NCBI RefSeq assembly: GCF_000258175.1
Contig: NZ_JH636049.1
Span: 148,982 to 212,981 of the forward strand
Origin: Saccharomonospora xinjiangensis XJ-54
GTDB lineage: Bacteria > Actinomycetota > Actinomycetes > Mycobacteriales > Pseudonocardiaceae
Length of the DNA: 64,000 nt
Direction of reading: 5' to 3'
Part shown: positions 1 to 12,700 of the stretch, one piece after another
How positions within the stretch are numbered: the stretch's first letter is position 1
Layout: the number at the start of each line of letters is the position of its first letter
The notes under the pieces: generated by a model
The model's database searches: none
What the model was told of the DNA's origin: nothing
The model's input: the letters and a program-made list of their open reading frames with translations, nothing else
Translations under genes and position numbers: made by a program

Positions 1-3000
1 CAGTCGCCGGTGAGCACCACCGCGCCGTCCGACCGCCACGGCGGGGACGCCGAGCCGTCGGGGACGGGCCGCAGCCGACGGACGAGACGACCCGAGGAGC
101 GGACGGCGATCTCGTCCTCCGCGTGATCGCCGCGCACCGCGCCCGCCACGAGTCCGGCCGTCCGGCCGTCCGGCCTCGCGGGAAGGTCCACCAGCCCGCC
201 CCACCGGTCGGGATGCTCCCGCGCGGCACTGCGCCCCCAGCCCCAGAGCAGCGCCTGCCGTGGATCGACGGGAGCGTCGGACTCGCCGACCGAGACGGCC
301 GACCGTGTGACGCACCAAAGGGGTCCGCGCACGCGGGCCTCACCGAGCGCTTGAAGGAGGGCTGTGGTGGCGCGCAGCGCCGTCGATGTGTCGAGATCGT
401 CGCGGGCCGACGACGAGTCGCGCAACGCAAGCAGTGAGAGGACGCCGGCGACCTCGGTGTCGCCGCGGGAACGGACGGCCTCGGCGAGTCGGGCGGCCTG
501 CGCGGGCCCCATGGACTCGGACTCGTCGAGTACGAGGGGCACCACGCCGCCGCCGTCGGTGAGAGCATCGACGATCGCACTGACGTCGGGATCGTCGGCC
601 TGCCCCTCGGTGTGGACGACCAGCCACCGACCGGCGGGTCGGGCGGCGAAGTCCGCGGCGAACGGGACCCAGGTGCTGCGATGGCGCCAGGACGCGGTCT
701 CGGCGAGCTCCCGCCGCCGCGCGGCCCGCTCGGTCAGAGCGGGAAGCAGGGCCGTCAGGGCGCCGTGCTCATCCGGTGCGCGCAGGCCGAGGGTCTCGGC
801 GAGTGTGGACAGGTCGCCGCAGCGCACCGCGTCCCAGAAGTCGGCGTCGAGGGTCGTCGCCATCGAGTCGTCGTCGCGGCCCTGCGACCGGCCCCACCAG
901 TAGCGGCTTCGCTGAAAGGCGTAGGTGGGCAACGGAACCTGGCGGGCGGGCGCGTCGAGCAGCCCGGCCCAGCGGGGGACGAGCCCTCGGACATGTAACG
1001 CCGCCAAGGCCGCGCCGAACGTGTCGGGCTCGGGCCATCCCTGGCGCAGGGTGACGGCGACCGTGACGTCCTCGTCGGCGCGCTGCTCATCGAGGACCTC
1101 GCGCGCCATCGGCGTCAGCACGCCGTCGGGGCCGACCTCCAAGATCGTCGTGATCGACTCCTCCCGCAGAGTGCGAACGGCGTCGGCGAAGCGGACCGGA
1201 CGACGGAGCTGGTCGGCCCAGTACTCCGGCGTGGTCACGGCCCGCGGATCGACGGGCCGGCCGGTCACAGTGGAGATCAGCGGGATCTCGGGCGCGGCGA
1301 AGGAGACCTTCCGCAACGCCTCGGTGAAGGCGGCGACCGCGGGTTCCATCAACGGCGAGTGAAAGGCCTGGCCGCCGCGCAGCGGACGCACCCGCCTGCT
1401 CCGATCCCGCCAGTAGCGCGCCGCCTCCTCCACGGCGTCGGCGTCGCCCGAGAGGACCACCGAACGCGGGCCGTTGACGGCGGCGATCACGAGCGTCCCG
1501 CCGACCTCGGCGAGGTGATCGGCGGCCTCGGCTTCGGTGGCCGCGACGGCGACCATCGCGCCGGGCCGGGCAAGTCGCCGGACGAGTCCGCCGCGTGCGG
1601 CGACCACCGCGCAGGCGTCGCGCAGGGACCAGACGCCCGCGAGGTGGGCGGCCACGACCTCGCCGAACGAGTGTCCCAGCACCACGTCGGGACGGATCCC
1701 GACGTGGGCCAGCAGTCGGCTGAGGGCGACCTCGACGGTGAACAGCGCCGCCTGGGCGAGATCGGTGCGGTCGAGCGGCCGGTCGGCGGCCGTCTCGGCC
1801 ACGCCGCCGGAACCACCGCCCGAGGCGCCGTCAGGGCCGGCGGCCGTCTCGGCCACGCCGCCGTCAGCGAAGACCAGGTCGCGGACCGAGACGCCCAGCA
1901 GCGGGTCCAGCTCCGCGCAGACCTCATCGAAGGCCGCGGCGAAAACCGGGTAGGTCCGGTACAGCGCCCTGCCCATCGCCGGGTACTGCGAGCCCTGCCC
2001 GGTGAACATCATCGCGAGCCTGCCCGTCGCGCGCGTCGTGCCGATCACCACGCCGGGCGTCTCGGTGCCCTCGGCCACGGCCGACAGCCGCGCGGCCAAC
2101 TCGGCGCGGTCCGCTCCGAGGATCACCGCCCGGTGCTCCAGGTGAGCCCGGGTGGTGGCCAGGGAGAAGGCCACGTCCGCCGGGGAAACCTCGGGCTCCG
2201 CGGCGACGTGGTCGAGGAGCCGGGCGGCCTGTGCCCGCAGTGCCTTCACCGTTCGTCCGGAGAGAACCCACGGCAGTGGGACGGAGGAGGCACTGGAGAC
2301 GGCGGCGGAGGCGCTGCGCGGCTCGTCCTCGACGGGCTCCGGCTCGGGGGCCTGTTCGAGGACCACGTGCGCGTTGGTGCCGCTGATCCCGAACGACGAC
2401 ACCGCAGACCGCCGGGGCCGATCCACCTCGGGCCACGGCCGCGACTCGGTCAGCAACTCCACCGCTCCGGCCGACCAGTCCACCTGAGTGGAGGGCTCGT
2501 TGACGTGCAGCGTCGGCGGCAGGACCCCGTGTCGCATCGCGAGAATCATCTTGATCACACCCGCCACGCCGGACGCGGCCTGCGTGTGGGCGATGTTGGA
2601 CTTCACCGAACCGAGGAACAGCGGACGGTCGGGATCGCGGCCCTGCCCGTAGGTCGCGAGCAGCGCCTGCGCCTCGATCGGGTCGCCGAGCCGGGTGCCG
2701 GTGCCGTGGGCCTCGACCGCGTCGATGTCCTGAGTAGACAGTCGTGCGTTCGCGAGAGCCTTGCGGATCACGCGCTGCTGTGCGGGTCCGTTCGGGGCGG
2801 TGAGCCCGTGGGAGGCGCCGTCCTGGTTGACGGCCGAGCCCCGGACCACGGCGAGGACGCGCCGTCCGTTGCGCACGGCGTCGGACAGCCGCTCCAGGAC
2901 GAGCACGCCGACGCCCTCGCCCCAGCCGGTGCCGTCGGCCGCGTCGGCGAAGGACTTGCATCGCCCGTCGGAGGCGAGCCCGCCCTGCCGGTGGAATTCG

Positions 3001-3704
3001 GTGAAGAGGCCGGAATGCGACATGACGGCGACACCGCCTGCCAGGGCCAGCGAGCAGTCGCCGTCGCGGAGGGACTGCGACGCCTGGTGCAGGGCGACCA
3101 GGGAGGACGAGCAGGCCGTGTCGATGGTGATGGCGGGGCCTTCCAAGCCCAGGGTGTAGGCGATGCGACCGGAGGCGATACTGGCGATGGTGCCGGTCAG
3201 AACGTGTCCGGCGACGTCCTCGGCCTCCTCGTCCAGTCGGGGGCCGTAATCGTGGTTCCCCATGCCGACGAAGACGCCCGTGTCCGTGCCGCGCAAGGAG
3301 GTCGGCGCGAGGCCTGCTCGTTCGAGGGCCTCCCAGGAGGTCTCCAGCAGCAGGCGCTGCTGCGGGTCCATCGCGGTGGCCTCGCGGGGTGAGATGCCGA
3401 AGAGTCCCGCGTCGAAGTCTGCCGCGCCGCTGAGGAAGCCGCCTTCCCTGGTGTGCGGCGTCGCCGGGTCGCCCGGCGACCAGCCCCGGTCGGCCGGGAA
3501 ACCCGACACCGCGTCGCCGCCCGCGACCACCAGCCGCCACAGGTCCTCCGGCGAGGTCACCCCGCCGGGGAGACGGCATGCCATGCCCACTACCGCCACC
3601 GCGTCCTGGCCTCGGGACTCGACTTCCCGCAGCCGCTGCCGCGTCTGGTGCAGATCGGCGGTCACTCGCCGCAGGTACTCGACAAGCCGGTCGTTGTCCG
3701 CCAC
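1..3704 (-). CDS. Modular type I polyketide synthase PKS-A, 5' part (docking-KS-AT-KR...), truncated by left window edge
   Basis: Starts at GTG 3704 with AGGAG 11 nt upstream; no stop is reached before base 1. The protein opens with a coiled-coil docking segment ([19 protein letters not shown]). A ketosynthase follows, residues about 30-455, with active-site Cys198 (TACSSS; codon 3111-3113) and both catalytic His motifs (EAHGTGT, KSNIAH). The acyltransferase lies at about 560-800 with GHSFGE and QAFH in place of the usual HAFH, so malonyl-CoA is predicted. The post-AT linker leads, without a DH domain, into a ketoreductase whose Rossmann strand (AVVLTG) lies at the window edge. It follows PKS-B by 76 bp on the same strand and is probably cotranscribed. 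Its AT loop near 1780-1860 carries an internal duplication (VAETAA twice). Further modules, and possibly the thioesterase, must lie to the left. Confidence 0.93.
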   Translation of the reverse strand, partial: MADNDRLVEYLRRVTADLHQTRQRLREVESRGQDAVAVVGMACRLPGGVTSPEDLWRLVVAGGDAVSGFPADRGWSPGDPATPHTREGGFLSGAADFDAGLFGISPREATAMDPQQRLLLETSWEALERAGLAPTSLRGTDTGVFVGMGNHDYGPRLDEEAEDVAGHVLTGTIASIASGRIAYTLGLEGPAITIDTACSSSLVALHQASQSLRDGDCSLALAGGVAVMSHSGLFTEFHRQGGLASDGRCKSFADAADGTGWGEGVGVLVLERLSDAVRNGRRVLAVVRGSAVNQDGASHGLTAPNGPAQQRVIRKALANARLSTQDIDAVEAHGTGTRLGDPIEAQALLATYGQGRDPDRPLFLGSVKSNIAHTQAASGVAGVIKMILAMRHGVLPPTLHVNEPSTQVDWSAGAVELLTESRPWPEVDRPRRSAVSSFGISGTNAHVVLEQAPEPEPVEDEPRSASAAVSSASSVPLPWVLSGRTVKALRAQAARLLDHVAAEPEVSPADVAFSLATTRAHLEHRAVILGADRAELAARLSAVAEGTETPGVVIGTTRATGRLAMMFTGQGSQYPAMGRALYRTYPVFAAAFDEVCAELDPLLGVSVRDLVFADGGVAETAAGPDGASGGGSGGVAETAADRPLDRTDLAQAALFTVEVALSRLLAHVGIRPDVVLGHSFGEVVAAHLAGVWSLRDACAVVAARGGLVRRLARPGAMVAVAATEAEAADHLAEVGGTLVIAAVNGPRSVVLSGDADAVEEAARYWRDRSRRVRPLRGGQAFHSPLMEPAVAAFTEALRKVSFAAPEIPLISTVTGRPVDPRAVTTPEYWADQLRRPVRFADAVRTLREESITTILEVGPDGVLTPMAREVLDEQRADEDVTVAVTLRQGWPEPDTFGAALAALHVRGLVPRWAGLLDAPARQVPLPTYAFQRSRYWWGRSQGRDDDSMATTLDADFWDAVRCGDLSTLAETLGLRAPDEHGALTALLPALTERAARRRELAETASWRHRSTWVPFAADFAARPAGRWLVVHTEGQADDPDVSAIVDALTDGGGVVPLVLDESESMGPAQAARLAEAVRSRGDTEVAGVLSLLALRDSSSARDDLDTSTALRATTALLQALGEARVRGPLWCVTRSAVSVGESDAPVDPRQALLWGWGRSAAREHPDRWGGLVDLPARPDGRTAGLVAGAVRGDHAEDEIAVRSSGRLVRRLRPVPDGSASPPWRSDGAVVLTGD

Positions 3705-3780
3705 TGAAATCTCAGCTCCTCGACGTCATGCGGCACTACAGGTCACGGTGAAGCGGTGGTGGAGCGCGGGTGGCCCGAGG

Positions 3781-6700
3781 TCAGGTCAGCTCGCCGAACT
3801 CGCGGTCGATGAAGTCGAACAGCTCATCGGGGCTCGCCTCCGTCAGCCGCTCCGGCGAGGACGGCTCGGCGGCGCTGCCCGCGTCCGCCAGCCGCCACAG
3901 GATGTTCTGGAGCCGGGCGGTGATCTGCGCATGGTCGTCGTCGGGGGTGAGCAGGGCGAGCCCCGCCTCCAGATCGTCGATGCCGCGCAGGACGTCCCGG
4001 GTCGGATCGTCCTCGGGGAGCGCGAGCCCACGGAGGACCCGGTCTGCCAGTTCCGCCGGGTTGGGATGGTCGAACACCGCCGTCGCCGACAGGGTCACGC
4101 CGGTGGCGGCACGCAGGCGGTTGCGCAGTTCGACGGCGGTGAGAGAGTCGAATCCCAGATCGCCGAACGACTGCGTCTGGCCCACCCGGTCCGCTCTGGC
4201 ATGACCGAGGACGGCGGCCACCGCCTCCCTGACGAGCGTGGTCACCCGGTGATGCCGCTCGCTCCTGGGCAGGGCGGCGATCTCCGCCATCCAGCGTGAC
4301 GGCGAGCCGGTCTCGGCGGGCCGAGTGGATCGCGGCGTCGCGAAGGGGCCCGGCCCGCGTACCAGTCCGCGCAGGACGGCGGGAACCTCCTCGGCCGCGC
4401 GGCGCCCGAGTGCGGCGAGGTCCACCGCGGCCGCGACGGCGAGCACCGGCCGGGTCGTGAACGCCGTGTCCAGGAGTTCGAGCGCGTCGTGCGGCGCCAG
4501 CGGTCGCAGGCCCCAGCGGTGCAAGCGATGCTGATCCGTCGCGGCGAGTCCGGCGGTCATGCCCGTCTCTGCTGTCCACGGCCCCCAGGCCAGTGAGGTT
4601 CCGGCGAGCCCGAGGGCCCGCCGCCGGGCGATCAGCGCGTCCAGGAAGGCGTTGCCCGCGGCGTAGGCCCCTTGGCCCGCCGCGCCCCAGACGCCCGCGA
4701 CCGAGGAGAACGTCAAGAACAGCGACAGGTCGAGGCCCTCGGTGGCCCGGTGCAGGTTCCAGGCGCCCGCGACCTTGGGCGCGAGCACCCGGGCCGCTCG
4801 TTCGGCGTCGATCGAGGACACGATTCCATCGGCCAGCACGCCCGCGGCGTGGACGACCCCGGCGAGCGGGAACTCCGGCGGGATCGCGTCGATCACCTCC
4901 GCGACCGCCTTCGGATCGGCGACGTCGCCGGCATGGACGGTCACTCGGGCGCCGGCCGCCTGAAGGTCGGCGACGAGGTCGGCGACACCCGGCGTGTCCC
5001 CGCCGCGACGGGACAGCAGCGCCAGCGACGCGACACCGTGCCGGGTGACCAGGTGCCGGGCCACGATCCGGCCCAGTCCGTCGGTGCCGCCGGTGATCAG
5101 CACGGTGCGGTTCGGCGGCACCGGCCGCGGAATCCGCAGGACGGCCTTGCCGATCAGCTCCGCTCCCGCCAATGCCCGCAGCGCGGGTCGCAGGTGCCGG
5201 AGCGGGTACTCGGTGATCGGCGGTGGCATGAGCACCTGGCGGTCGAAGAGTTCCCTCAGCTCGGTGAGCAGCGCGGCGACGACGTCGGGGTGCAGCGCCG
5301 AGACGTCGAAGGGGCGATAGGTGATGTCGGGGTACTCCTCGGCGATGGCCGCGGGGTCCCGCAGATCGGTCTTGCCCATCTCGAGGAAGACGCCGCCGGG
5401 CGCGGTCACCCGCAGCGACGCGTCGACAAAGGGTCCAGCCAGGGCGTTCAACACCACGTCGACGCCCCGCCCTCCGGTAGCGGCGAGCACGCTGGACTCG
5501 AAGTCCAGATCACGGGAGGACGAGATCCGCTCGTCGGGGATGCCCCAGTCACGCAGCACCTGATGCTTGCCGGGAGAGGCGGTGGCGAACACCGTCGCGC
5601 CCTTCGACCTGGCCACCTGCACCGCCGCCGCGCCCACACCGCCCGCCGCGGCGTGGATCAGTACCGATTGACCGGCGGACAGCTCCGCCAGCCCCGCGAG
5701 GCCGTACAGGGCCGTCAGGAAAACACTGGGCACCGCGGCCCCCTCGACGGCGGTCCACCCGGCGGGCAGCGGCGTCACCATGCGGCGGTCCACCGCCACC
5801 GAGGCGGCGAAGGCACCGGGCAGCACGCCCATGACCTGGTCTCCGAGCGCCACGTCGGTGACGTCGGCGCCGATCTCCACAACCGTTCCGGCGCCCTCGC
5901 CGCCGATCTCGACCACCCCCGGGTACATGCCCAGCGCAGCCATGGCGTCCCGGAAGTTCAGTCCGGCCGCGGCGACGGCGATCCGTACCTCGCCCGGGGC
6001 GAGGGCCGCGTCGCCCGTCGGCGATCCCGCCGAAGGCAGCGGGCCCACACCAGCCACCGATCCGGGGGTCGCCACGCCGACTCGCCACCGGCCACCCGTC
6101 ACGATCACATCATCGGAGGCGGGCCGGTCGTCGGCGACCAGACCCCCCGGCCCCGTCACGTCGGCCGCGGCGACCTGTTCGCCCTGGTCGGTCCTGCCGT
6201 CCTGGCCCGGCTGCAGGACCCGCAGCGGAGCCATCCGCGGAGTCAGCACCCGCCCACCTCGGAGCGCGTACTGCACATCCGCGCCCCCGGCCAGCCGGGG
6301 AACCCCGCTCAGGCAGGCGGCGAGGGCGCCGACGGCGTCGGGGTCGCTGCTCGCCGGGTCGAGGTCCAGCAAGGTGATCCGGCCGGGGTTCTCGGTCTGT
6401 GCCGTGCGCAGCAGACCCCACACGGCGGCACCCGCCAGGTCGGGGACGCCGTCGGTCTCGCCGGTCGCGACGGCTCCGCGTGTCACCACGAGCAGGTGCG
6501 ACGAGGCCAGGTGCTCCTCGGCAGACCACGTTCGCAGCACGTCCAGCATCCGCTCGACCGCGTGCCGGACGTCGTCGATCATCTCCGGTGCCGCGCCGGT
6601 CCGTGCGAGAGCGCCGCCGGGTACGACGAGCACGCTCGGGGCCGCCTCGCCCGTGGTGACCCGCGCGCTCACGTCGGCCAGGTCCGCTACGGAGGAGACG

Positions 6701-9700
6701 GACACCCCCGCCGCGACGAGCCCTCCGGTCAGTCCCTCGTCGATGGAGCCGAGCAGCGCCCACCAGCCGGCGTCGGCGGGCGGGTCCGCGGGGGACGTCG
6801 GCACCCAGTCCAGATCGAACAGTGCGTCATGGATGTCGAAGGCCGAGGTGGCGGGTCGCCCGCCGGTCACCGCGCGTCGCAGTGTCAGCCGGTCGACGGT
6901 GACGACCGGCGCGCCGTCGGCATCGACCGCCCTGACCTCGACGTCGCCGTCCTCGACAGTGCGCAGCGTGACCCGCAGTCGCGTGGCACCGGCGGCGTGG
7001 ATTCGGACACCGGCCCACGAGAAGGGCAGGCGCACGCCCTTGGCCTCACCGGCGTCGCCGGATGGCAAGACTCCGACGGCATCGGTGAGGCCAAGGGCGT
7101 GCAGCGCCGCGTCGAACAGCGCGGGATGGACGCCGTAGGCAGGCGCCTCGCGCCATGCGGGCTCGGGCAACTCCACCTCGGCGAACACCGTGTCGGCGGC
7201 GACCCAGGCCGCGCGCAGCCCCTGGAATACCGGTCCGTAGACGAGGCCTGCTGCCTCGAAGGCCGCGTAGAGGCCGTCGGTGGACACTGGCACGGCCTCG
7301 GGCGGCGGCCAGGACTCCCGACCGGTTTCGCCGACGGGCGCAGAGGCGGGTTCCGCTTCGACCAGACGTCCGGTGGCGTGACTGGTCCACTCGGCGGTGG
7401 GGTCGCCTTCGGGGCGGGTGTAGACGGTCACCACGCGCTCGCTGTCTCGCGCGCGTTCGCCGATCGGGGTCGCCGCCCCGTCCGCGCTCTGGTCCGGTTG
7501 GTGATCATCGAGCCGGTCGAGCCGGACTCGGACGGCAAGACCGCCCTCGGCGGGCACGACCACCGGGGAGTGCAGCGTGAGCTCGTCAACCATCGGACTC
7601 CGCAGGTCGACCGCGGCGGCGAGGACGAGATCCACCAGGCCCGTCCCGGGGAACACCGCGGCGGGTCCCACCTGGTGGTCGGCCGTCCACGGCAGCGCCG
7701 CCGTGGAGAGCCTGCCGGTGAAGACGACGGCGCCGGAGTCGGGCAGGTCCACACGGGCTCCCAGCACGGGGTGACCTGACGAGACGAGCCCGAGTCCTGC
7801 CGCGTCGGTCGGCATCCGGCTGACATCCAGCCAGTACCGCTCGCGTTGGAAGGCGTAGGTCGGCAGATCGGCTGGGGCGGCGCCGGCGGGCAGGAGCGGG
7901 GAGAGGTCCACCGGCACGCCGTGCGCGAGGGACGCGGCGATGCCGGTCAGCAGGGCAGCTCGCTCGCCTCGGTCCGAGCGCAGCAGCGACAGGCACACCG
8001 GGCTCGCGGCGGCCGAACCGGTCGGGTCCATGTGATCCAGGGTGTCGCGGGTGAGCGCGGTCAGCACCGATCCGGGGCCGATCTCCAGCACGGTCGTCAC
8101 GCCCAGTTCCGCCAGGGTGTGCACCGCGTTGACGTAGCGGACCGGCTCGCGGACCTGCCGCACCCAGTAGTCCGGGTCCGCCGCGTCCGACCGGCTCAGG
8201 AGGGTGCCCGTCACCGTCGAAACCACGGGAAGCGCGGCGGCGCCGAACTCCACATCGGCCAGCGCGAGGCGGTAGTCGTCGAGCATCGGATCGGTCAGCG
8301 GCGAGTGGAACGCGTGGGACACGGGAAGTCGACGGACCCTACGGCCTCGGTCCTGCCACCAGCGCAGCACCCGCTCCACCGCGTCGGCCTCGCCGGAGAT
8401 CACGGTCGAGGACGGGCCGTTGGCCGCTGCGACGCCGACCCTGGCGACGAGCGCGGTCTCGATGTCGCGGCCGTGGTCGTCCGGTGTCGCATCGAGTTCG
8501 AGCAGCCCGATTCGCACCTCGTCCGCTGTGGCCGCAACGGAGGCCATCGCGCCGCCCTCGGGCAACTGCTGCATCAGCCTCGCCCGTGCCGCCACCACGC
8601 GGCAGGCCTGCGGCAACGACCACAACCCCGCCACGTAGGCGGCAGTGAGCTCGCCCAACGAGTGGCCCGCAACGACGGCCGGGGTGATCCCGAAGGACTC
8701 CAACAGACGGACAAGGGCCACCTCCACCGCAAACAAAGCAGGCTGGGCGAGCCCGGTGTCGTCGATCGTCCGGGCACCGGGAGGCTGCGCGGGCTCGGTG
8801 GCGAACACGGCCTCCCGCAGGGAGAACCCCAACAACGGGTCCAGTTCCGCACACACCTCATCAAAGGCGGCGGCGAACAGCGGGTAGTGCTCGTAAAGCT
8901 CGCGTCCCATCCCGGCGTGTTGGGAGCCCTGCCCGGTGAAGACCATCGCCACCCGTCCCGTCTGCCGGGCGGTTCCGCGCACGACACCAGGGGCGTCACG
9001 GTCGTCGGCCACCGCGGTGAGGCCGGCGAGGAGTTCGGCTCGGTCGGAGCCGAGCACCACCGCTCGGTGGTCGAGCCGCGCACGTGACCTGGTCAGTGCG
9101 ACGGCCACCTGGACGGGAGACCACTCGGAGTCGGCGGCGAGTCGTTCGAGGAGCCGCGCGGCCTGGGCACGCAGCGCCTGCGCCGACCCACCCGAGATCA
9201 CCCACGGCGGGGTCGAGGACGGAGCCTCGGTCGCCCCGTGGGTCGGCTGTTCCGCGTCGGACTCGTGGGTGCTGTCGTGGGTGCTGTCGTGGGCCGGGGG
9301 CTGTTCGAGGATGACGTGGGCGTTGGTGCCGCTGATCCCGAACGAGGACACCGCGGCCCTGCGGGGACGGTCCACCTCGGGCCACGGCCGCGACTCGGTC
9401 AGCAACTCCACCGCACCCGACGACCAATCCACCTGCGACGTGGGCTCACCCACATGCAGGGTCCGCGGCAACACCCCATGCCACATCGCCATGACCATCT
9501 TGATCACACCAGCCACACCCGCAGCAGCCTGCGTATGCCCGATGTTCGACTTCACCGAACCCAGCCACAACGGCATACCCTCGGCACGGTCCTGCCCCGT
9601 AGGTCGCCAACAGAGCCTGCGCCTCAATCGGATCACCAAGCCGGGTACCGGTGCCGTGTGCCTCCACGACGTCAACGTCCCCAGTGGACAAACGCGCGTT

Positions 9701-12700
9701 CGCCAAAGCCTGACGGATCACCCGCTGCTGCGACGGACCATTCGGCGCCGTCAACCCATTCGACGCACCATCCTGATTCACCGCCGAACCCCGCACGACA
9801 GCGAGAATCCGCCTGCCGTTGCGCACCGCATCCGACAACCGCTCCAGAACAACAAGCCCGACACCCTCGGAGAAACCCGTGCCATCCGCCGCATCCGCGA
9901 ACGACTTACACCGACCATCCGACGCGAATCCGCCCTGGCGCGCGAACTCGCCGAAGAGCCGGGGCGTGGTCATGACCGTGACCCCGCCGGCCAGGGCGAG
10001 GGAGCATTCGCCCTGGCGCAGCGACTGGACGGCCAGATGCAGCGCCACCAGGGAGGCCGAGCAAGCCGTATCCACCGTCACCGCGGGGCCTTCGAGATCA
10101 AAGGAGTACGCGATGCGTCCCGAGGCGACGCTCGCCGCCCCACCGGTCATGACGTGTCCGACCGCCTCAGGTGACTCGGCGAGCAGCGCCCCGTAGTCGC
10201 TGCCGTTGGTCCCGACGAAGACACCGGTCCGGCTGCCCTGCAGCGTCTCGGCGGGGATGCCCGCGCGTTCCCAGGACTCCCATGCCGTCTCCAGCAGCAA
10301 CCGCTGCTGGGGATCCATCGCGGAGGCCTCGCGGGGGGAGATCCCGAAGAACTCAGCGTCGAAGTCGCCCGCGTCGCAGAGGAAGCCGCCGACCCGCGCG
10401 TAGGGACTGTCCGGGTGCAGCCGCTCAGGGTCGTACCTTCCCTCACGCTGCCAGCCTCGATCGTCGGGGAAGTCCGCGATCGCGTCGAACTCGGCCGAGA
10501 GCAGTTCCCAGAGCTCCTCCGGCGAGGTCACTCCGCCGGGCAGCCGACAGGACATGCCGACGATGGCGATGGGCTCGTCCGCCGGACTCTGCTGTGACGG
10601 CGACGTCGCGCCGGACTCGTCGGCGGGACCGGCCGGGGCGGGCTGGGCACCCGTTGATCCGAGCTGTGCGCCGAGCTCGGCCCACAGCCTGCCGGTGAGC
10701 GCCTGCACGGTGGGGTGGTCGAAGGCGACCGTCACCGGCAGGCGGAGCCCGGTGTCCGCCGCGAGGCGGTTGCGGAGGTTGATCGAGGTCAGCGAGTCGA
10801 AGCCGAGGTCGCTGAAGGCGCGGCCCACGGAGACCTCCGCGGCGGAGCCGTGCCCCAGTTCGGCGGCCACCCGGTTGCGAACCGCGTCGAGCAGCACCTG
10901 CTCCGCTTCGGCGGCGGGCAGTCCGCGCAGGCGCCGCAGCAACGGTGCCGCGTCGTCGGCCGTGTTCCGGGGGCGGGACGGTCGTCGTTCGGACGGCGTC
11001 ACGAACCCCTGGAAAAGCGCGGGCAAGGCATCCGCCGCGTCGGGAGACCGCAGCTCCGTTCTGTCGAGGCGCACCGGGGCGAGCAGCGGCTCCCCTGCGG
11101 CCAGCGCCGCGTCGAGAAGACGCAGGCCCTCCGCCTCGGGCAGGGCGGCCAGGCCCCGCAGTCCGGCGCGGGCCACATGCACGTCGCCAAGGCGACCGGC
11201 CATACCCGTGCGGTCCTCCCACAACCCCCAGGCCAACGAGGTGCCGGGCAGTCCGGCAGCCTGCCTGCGGGCGGCCAGGGCGTCCAGGAAAGCGTTCGCT
11301 GCGGCGTAGTTGCCCTGTCCTCCGCCACCGATCAGTCCGGCCACGGAGGAGAAGAGGACGAACATCGACAGGTCGGTGTCCTGCGTCAGTTCATGCAGAT
11401 GCCAGGCGCCGTCGATCTTCGGGCGGAGCACCCGATCAACCTGGTCGGCCGTCAGCGAGGACACCAGCGCGTTGTCCAGCACCCCCGCGCAGTGGACCAC
11501 CGAGGTAAGAGGATGCGTCGCGGGGATGGAGTCGAGCACCTCGACGAGCCGATCTCGGTCCGCGACGTCGCAGGCGGCGACGGCGACGGCGGCGCCATGC
11601 TCGGCGAGTTCGGCGACGAGTTCGGCGACGCCGGGCGCGGCCGGGCCGCGGCGTCCGACCAGGAGGAGCCGACGGGCGCCGTGCTCGGTCACGAGGTGCC
11701 GGGCGACGATCCTGGCCAGGCCGCCGCCCGCCCCAGTGATGAGGACCGTGCCCTCGGGTGAAAGCACGGGCCGCGCAGGCAAGGACGCCGTCGCGACCTC
11801 GGAGAGGGCCGGAGCGACGAGGCGGCCCTCGCGGATCGCCGTCTGCGGCCTGCCCTCGGCGATCGCGGCTCGCAGCAATCGGTGGGATTCCGGCGCGTCG
11901 TCGACGTCCACGAGCAGCACCCGGTCGGGGTTCTCCGACTGCACCGTCCGCACCAGACCCCACAACGGGGCGTGCACGAGGTCCGGCACGTCCTCGTCGG
12001 CTCCGACGGCCACAGCCCGGCCGGTGAGCACCACCAGGGTCGTCGCCGTCCACCGCTCATCGGCCAGCCAGGCCCTGATCAGCTCGATCGTGCGGTGCAC
12101 GGCATCGCGAGCGGCGTCGGCGAGCGCCAGTCCGCCGATCGGGCTCGGCTGGGCCATCAACACCACGGTGGTCGGCGGCGGCGCGTCCGGCGACAGCGCC
12201 GCGCCGAGCTCAACCAGTCCGGGATGGACCGTCACGGTCAGCCCCGAGTCACGCAGTGCGGCCGTCGGCTCGTCGGCCGCGCCAAGCACCGCCCACCGCT
12301 CGTCGTCCCCGGCCGGGGACGACGCGTCGACCTCGGTCCATCGCATCCGAAGCAGCGATCCGGCGGAGCGGGAGTGCCGGACGGCGGGCTGGACAGGTCG
12401 CAAGGTCGCCGAGCCGACGACGGCGACCAGCTCGCCGTCGAGGTCGGTGAGATGTAGCGACACCACGTCCGGCGCCGACGGCCGCACGTGCACGCGCAGC
12501 GCCTCGGGCATGGGGGCGTGGCACGTCGTATCGGTAAAGGCGAACGGCCGCGCCTGCCGTCCGGTGGTCGCGTTCCACGCCAGCAGGGCGGCGTCGAGCA
12601 GACCGGGATGGAGGAGGAACGTCTCCTCGTCCCGCAGGTCCGCGGGCAGCGCCACGTCAACGACGAGGTCGTCGCCGTGACGGCGCACTGTGCGCAGGCA

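Larger units (their letters stand above)
4010..10590 (-). other. PKS-B module 2: KS-AT(malonyl)-DH-ER-KR-ACP, fully reducing
   Basis: KS has TACSAS (one Ser to Ala change beside the Cys), EAHGTGT and KSNIGH; the frameshift falls between these last two motifs. AT has GHSLGE and HAFH, so malonyl. DH has DHQVG...P, VYGPVFQG and LFDAALHA, all intact. This is the only ER in the window: nucleotide loop [13 protein letters not shown] near 5620-5658, with LGMYPG upstream. KR has [14 protein letters not shown] and LAD/W features. ACP is LGFDSLTAV near 4120-4165. Expected output: a saturated two-carbon extension. AT positions 8529-8879 repeat those of PKS-D module 1. Confidence 0.88.

Noticed and set aside
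1359..3392. Plus-strand reading frame (677 codons) opposite PKS-A
   Set aside because: Antisense of the KS and AT, which continue cleanly on the minus strand from GTG 3704.
4672..7779. Plus-strand reading frame (1035 codons) opposite PKS-B
   Set aside because: Antisense shadow of the DH-ER-KR of module 2.
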